Below, piece after piece: positions 7,518 through 9,949 of a stretch of DNA of 9,949 bases (its first letter is position 1; each line of letters opens with the position of its first letter). Origin of the DNA: Porphyromonadaceae bacterium UBA4277 (GTDB taxonomy: Bacteria > Bacteroidota > Bacteroidia > Bacteroidales > Muribaculaceae); contig DGVT01000054.1 in assembly GCA_002395965.1 (NCBI GenBank), positions 1 through 9,949 of the forward strand. Reading direction: 5' to 3'. The notes under the pieces were generated by a model that saw nothing but the letters and a program-made list of their open reading frames with translations, was not told where the DNA came from and ran no database searches. The position numbers were made by a program, and so were the translations under genes.

Positions 7518-7531
7518 TAGCCTCTCGGCTA
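7518..7531 (-). promoter_or_regulatory. GNRA-capped hairpin in the RluB-type gene leader
   Basis: In the leftward transcript this reads UAGCC-GAGA-GGCUA, a perfect 5-bp stem closed by a GAGA (GNRA class) tetraloop, about 35 nt before the start codon. It lies in an otherwise AU-rich, weakly structured leader. It could be a protein-binding or stability element; nothing in the sequence proves use. Confidence 0.4.
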
Positions 7532-7586
7532 TTAATTTTCATGAGACGACAGTTTGTTGTAAAATCAATTAGTCTGATTTGCGACG

Positions 7587-7618
7587 CGAATTTACGCATA
7601 ATGAGCAATGTGCACAAG
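7587..7618 (-). promoter_or_regulatory. Putative promoter of the RluB-type gene
   Basis: On the minus strand a CTTG (7615-7618) lies 20 bases before TAAATTCG (7587-7594), close to the Bacteroidetes layout TTTG-N19-21-TAnnTTTG, with one mismatch in each box. Transcription would start near 7580 and give a leader of about 95 nt. Confidence 0.5.
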
Positions 7619-7627
7619 TGTATTGCT

Positions 7628-7647
7628 GTTTTTTAGCGTTTTTTAGC
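7628..7647 (-). promoter_or_regulatory. Two phased A6 tracts upstream of the promoter
   Basis: A 10-bp unit (GTTTTTTAGC on the plus strand) occurs twice in direct tandem. On the transcribed-gene strand this gives two A6 tracts exactly one helical turn apart, at about -49 to -64 from the inferred start. Phased A tracts bend DNA and can act as UP-like elements; the regulatory role is inference. Confidence 0.4.
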
Positions 7648-7907
7648 AACATGACGTTTTGCAGGCTCATTCAAAACGGTGATGGAATTGTAATTCTGAT
7701 TAAATGCAGTTTCGAGTAGTTAAATTGCTTGCATAGTCCAGTTGAATAAATTGACTTTTGATACACACTCGCCCTAATTGTTCCACTTTCCTACATCTGA
7801 TATTAACATTTGTCGGACGCTGATTTCAATTTGAATGTTGTGGTGAGGTTGATTCACGTCATTATACGTCACGACTTTCAATGACTCTTTCAAGTTGACT
7901 AAGGTGC

Positions 7908-8498
7908 CTATCTGATGTTTAGCACGCGGTGTGTCTGAAGCGATAGCCTCCACTCAGGGTGGGAGAGGACTGCTTTCACAGTCATGTCGATGTTTTCCTG
8001 CCTTTTCACCGGATCATCGCAGTAACATGGTTGCAGAAACCGGTGATTGGCATCGATGTGGCTGTACTTATTCAGGTCTTGCCCCGTATATACTACTTTA
8101 AGTTCGTCACATGAGCGTAACAAGCATGGCAGGCTATCGCCACCTTCAAACTCGCCTTTTGGCGATAACGTCACCCAGTCGATGCCTGGCGGTAATGAAT
8201 GCGTGCCGTTTGTCTCTATGGCAATGCGTTTGCCTGTAAGTTGTTTTATTGCCTTTATCAGGCTCTCATCCACCCAAAGTGATGGCTCTCCGCCGGTGAG
8301 AACCACAAGCGGTGCATTGATGTAGTCGTTAATCTGGTCGATGATTTGAGGCAACGACATCATTTGTCCGCTCTCGTGCTGAGTGTCGCAAAATGTACAA
8401 TGCAAGTTACAGCCGCTGAAGCGCACAAACACACTTGCCGTGCCAGTGTGGTAACCTTCGCCCTGAAGTGAGTAGAATATCTCGTTGATGCGATACAT
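7908..8498 (-). CDS. queE: 7-carboxy-7-deazaguanine synthase (QueE)
   Basis: A radical-SAM enzyme that contracts 6-carboxytetrahydropterin to 7-carboxy-7-deazaguanine, the third step of preQ0/queuosine synthesis, in the cytoplasm. The 196-residue product starts with the family opening (INEIFYSLQGEGYHTGT). The [4Fe-4S] cluster motif is C30-x3-C34-x2-C37 in SGCNLHCTFCDT, in the common radical-SAM spacing. GGEP at 69-72 and ETNGT at 95-99 fit SAM binding, and SPKG at 112-115 belongs to the conserved substrate/metal region. The start codon lies 9 bp after the queD stop, and queD makes its substrate, so the two genes form one unit. The C-terminus (SLQTHRVLNIR) is the complete family ending. Confidence 0.96.
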   Translation of the reverse strand: MYRINEIFYSLQGEGYHTGTASVFVRFSGCNLHCTFCDTQHESGQMMSLPQIIDQINDYINAPLVVLTGGEPSLWVDESLIKAIKQLTGKRIAIETNGTHSLPPGIDWVTLSPKGEFEGGDSLPCLLRSCDELKVVYTGQDLNKYSHIDANHRFLQPCYCDDPVKRQENIDMTVKAVLSHPEWRLSLQTHRVLNIR

Positions 8499-8507
8499 AA
8501 TGGCGCT

Positions 8508-8843
8508 TTACTCGTCACGTTCGTATGCTGCCATACTGTCGCGAGACTCCCACACCTCGGCGCGATAGCAGTTGGGCACTGTATCTACAATCCAGCGCGC
8601 AATGTTCTCGGCAGTGGGGTTAAAAGGCAGCACTTCGTTCAGGTTGCGGTGGTCGATGTGTCCGTGTACGAGGTGCTTAATCGTGGTGAAATCACACACC
8701 ATGCCATTGCTGTCGAGCTCTTTAGCACGGCAATAGACGTTAATCATCCAGTTGTGACCATGCAGGTTTTCACATTTACTCTCGTAGTCAAGATAGAGCT
8801 GATGACACGATGAAATTTCCAATGTTCTCTTTACGTAATACAT
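8508..8843 (-). CDS. queD: 6-carboxy-5,6,7,8-tetrahydropterin synthase (QueD)
   Basis: Converts 7,8-dihydroneopterin triphosphate, made from GTP by FolE, to 6-carboxytetrahydropterin, the substrate of QueE. The 111-residue protein belongs to the PTPS/QueD fold. Zinc ligands are H14 in SSCHQL and H28/H30 in the HGH of CENLHGHNW, and the catalytic Cys is C24 in the same stretch. D64-H65 in DHRNLN and E79 in PTAEN are the other conserved active-site residues, and E99 in EVWES is the likely pterin-anchoring Glu. It precedes queE by 9 bp on the same strand. It is preceded by a 243-bp gap after queC, so it may have its own promoter. The leader just before the ATG is A-rich (AAAACGAAAAC), as usual in the phylum. 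Confusion with eukaryotic-type PTPS is unlikely given the neighbours. Confidence 0.96.
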   Translation of the reverse strand: MYYVKRTLEISSCHQLYLDYESKCENLHGHNWMINVYCRAKELDSNGMVCDFTTIKHLVHGHIDHRNLNEVLPFNPTAENIARWIVDTVPNCYRAEVWESRDSMAAYERDE

Positions 8844-9086
8844 GTTTTCGTTTTAATTAAAATGAAAGTACAAAAGTTCCAAAAGCACAAGAACATGAAG
8901 TTATTTTGACGTATTCCTATAAGTCGTGATTTTCGTTAATTGTTAGAATATCACTTCTGAAATCGACAAGTATCAATCAAATACTTCTTTTACGAGAGAT
9001 TCAATATCGCTATTTGATTTATTGTATCGCTCATGCTATATAATATTAATGTTGATTTGTGCTTTTGTCTGATTTTGAGCCTTTGA
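8844..9086. other. AT-rich gap splitting the queuosine genes
   Basis: This 243-bp stretch between queC and queD has no credible gene. It holds a weak 6-bp inverted repeat (AAGTAT/ATACTT, 7-base loop, 8968-8986) and two AGCGATA words on the minus strand near 9006-9034. I see none of the G/C-rich stem plus A-rich tail that marks preQ1-I riboswitches. Confidence 0.55.
8863..8885 (-). promoter_or_regulatory. Possible queD promoter region with CTTTTG repeats
   Basis: On the minus strand, CTTTTG, CTTTTG and CTTTCA follow each other at 9- and 8-base steps. TACTTTCA (8863-8870) and AACTTTTG (8871-8878) are imperfect -7 boxes, and no TTTG is seen at the right distance upstream. The repeated words are seen; the promoter role is a weak inference from position about 20 bases before queD. 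Confidence 0.3.
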
Positions 9087-9746
9087 TTATTTGTTATTTA
9101 GATAGACTGTTTTGTCGATGATGCCGGCTGCCTTTAGTGCCATGCGCCTCTCGCGGCATGTGCCGCAGGTGCCACAATGATGCTCGCCCCCTTTGTAGCA
9201 TGAATACGTTTCGCTGTAGTCGAGCCCCAGTGCTGCACCGTGACGAGCTATTTCTGTCTTGTCGATGCCTGTGTAGGGCGCCCATACTTCGATGTTCTCG
9301 TAGGTGCCGCTCTGCATGGCTGCCGACATGGCATGGATGAAATCTGCCCGGCAGTCGGGGTAGATGCTGTGGTCGCCGGCATGATTGGCAATCATAACAC
9401 GCTTTAGCCCATTGCTCTCGGCAATACCGCATGCGATGGCCAGCATGATGCCATTGCGGAAAGGAACCACGGTCGATTTCATGTTTTCATCGTTGTAGTT
9501 GCCGTCGGGAATGGCGTCGGGGCTCTCGAGTAGTGCACTCTTAAAATAGCGTTGCATGAAGTCGAGATGAATGATAATGTGGCGTATGCCTAAGCGCTGG
9601 CAATGTGTAATGGCCCATTGACGTTCGCGCCCGTTCTGGGTCGAGCCGTAGTCGAATGTGATTGCAAGGGCTATATCGTCTTTGTATTCATAGAGCATGG
9701 TTGTCGAATCCATGCCGCCCGATGTTATAATTACAGCATCTTTCAT
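9087..9746 (-). CDS. queC: 7-cyano-7-deazaguanine (preQ0) synthase (QueC)
   Basis: ATP- and ammonia-dependent conversion of 7-carboxy-7-deazaguanine to preQ0, the step between QueE and QueF. The 219-residue protein opens with the PP-loop ATP pyrophosphatase motif SGGMDSTT (9-16), followed by FDYGSTQNGRER (31-42). VPFRNG (94-99) and GDHSIYPDCRADF (124-136) are the conserved substrate region. The C-terminal zinc site has four cysteines, C183, C191, C194 and C197, in a CxxCxxC cluster preceded by SCYKGGEHH. All key residues are present and the length is normal. The start lies 11 bp after the queF stop, so queF and queC are co-transcribed. The next queuosine genes, queD and queE, follow on the same strand only after a 243-bp gap. 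Confidence 0.97.
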   Translation of the reverse strand: MKDAVIITSGGMDSTTMLYEYKDDIALAITFDYGSTQNGRERQWAITHCQRLGIRHIIIHLDFMQRYFKSALLESPDAIPDGNYNDENMKSTVVPFRNGIMLAIACGIAESNGLKRVMIANHAGDHSIYPDCRADFIHAMSAAMQSGTYENIEVWAPYTGIDKTEIARHGAALGLDYSETYSCYKGGEHHCGTCGTCRERRMALKAAGIIDKTVYLNNK

Positions 9747-9757
9747 CTTGTGAGGTT

Positions 9758-9949
9758 TTAGAGTGTTCCTAATTGTGCTGCCATGCGCGTAGCCACGAGT
9801 TGCTGGTGTGCTGCATCGCCATAGTTGGCAAATGGCACTATCGATATGCCACCGCGAGGATTAAAGAGGCCCTTGACCTCGATGTAGCGCGGCTGCATGA
9901 GTGCAATGAGGTCTTTCATGATGATGTTCACACAGTCTTCGTGAAAGTC
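9758..9949 (-). CDS. queF: NADPH-dependent preQ0 reductase (QueF), C-terminal part
   Basis: The last 63 residues of the enzyme that reduces the nitrile of preQ0 to the aminomethyl group of preQ1. The frame is open to the window edge and the 5' part lies outside. The visible part starts with DFHEDCVNIIMKDL, whose His-Glu pair contacts the substrate in QueF. It continues with PRYIEVKGLFNPRGGISI and ends NYG followed by a short tail, as in the short (type I, YkvM-like) QueF of B. subtilis. The catalytic Cys and Asp are expected upstream and cannot be checked. It lies 11 bp before queC. The product order queF-queC then queD-queE covers all steps from the pterin to preQ1. Confidence 0.95.
   Translation of the reverse strand, partial: DFHEDCVNIIMKDLIALMQPRYIEVKGLFNPRGGISIVPFANYGDAAHQQLVATRMAAQLGTL

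Larger units (their letters stand above)
7484..7907. other. 424-bp intergenic region between queE and the RluB-type gene
   Basis: AT-rich, without a credible gene on either strand. The part nearest the RluB-type gene holds its probable leader (about 7484-7580), with a GNRA-loop hairpin, the promoter (7587-7618) and two phased A6 tracts (7629-7644). The part next to queE (about 7660-7907) shows only a pair of ACGTCA words one helical turn apart at 7856-7871. I see no clear queE terminator. Confidence 0.7.

Noticed and set aside
7569..7670. A 33-residue minus-strand open frame with a CxxCxxxC-like pattern (TCAHCSLC).
   Set aside because: It overlaps the probable promoter and A tracts of the RluB-type gene, is very short, and has no supporting context.
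8968..8986. Hairpin AAGTAT-CAATCAA-ATACTT in the queC-queD gap as a terminator or riboswitch stem.
   Set aside because: Six mostly A-T pairs, no T run on the minus strand, and none of the conserved preQ1 riboswitch bases.

Overview
The window looks like an ordinary chromosomal segment from a member of Bacteroidales; a gut Muribaculaceae- or Prevotellaceae-like organism is my best guess, but the genus cannot be fixed from the sequence alone. The reasons are promoter-like boxes of the Bacteroidetes type (TAnnTTTG), A-rich leaders in place of Shine-Dalgarno sites, an asparaginyl-tRNA synthetase with a Bacteroidetes-like sequence, and a 23S rRNA pseudouridine synthase with a long Q/G/R/Y-rich N-terminal extension.

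Left part (1-4480). A Uup-type ABC-F translation factor is read leftward. A pair of genes is read rightward: a secreted calcineurin-like phosphoesterase joined to a PQQ-type beta-propeller, then, 4 bp later, a small two-helix membrane protein resembling the YcxB family. The two transcription units diverge from one compact, nearly palindromic intergenic sequence at 1993-2031. That sequence carries a good -7 box on each strand, each 25 bases from the start codon of its own gene. A hairpin at 4430-4457 separates the rightward pair from the leftward asnS gene.

Middle part (4481-7907). asnS and an RluB-type pseudouridine synthase gene, both leftward, may be co-transcribed. The RluB-type protein has about 160 residues of GGYQQ/RGGYQQRGYNQQ repeats before its S4 and catalytic domains. 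Its 424-bp upstream region holds a plausible promoter, two phased A6 tracts and a GNRA-capped leader hairpin.

Right part (7908-9949). Four leftward genes encode every dedicated step from the GTP-derived pterin to preQ1, the free queuosine precursor: queF (C-terminal part only), queC, queD and queE. FolE (the first step) and Tgt/QueA/QueG or QueH (insertion into tRNA and maturation) are not in the window. The cluster is interrupted by a 243-bp AT-rich gap between queC and queD, in which I see no recognisable preQ1 riboswitch.

I found no CRISPR array, transposon, phage gene, tRNA or rRNA, and no convincing undescribed multi-gene system. The most unusual items are the low-complexity extension of the RluB-type enzyme, the symmetrical divergent promoter, and the phosphoesterase-propeller fusion with its small membrane partner.
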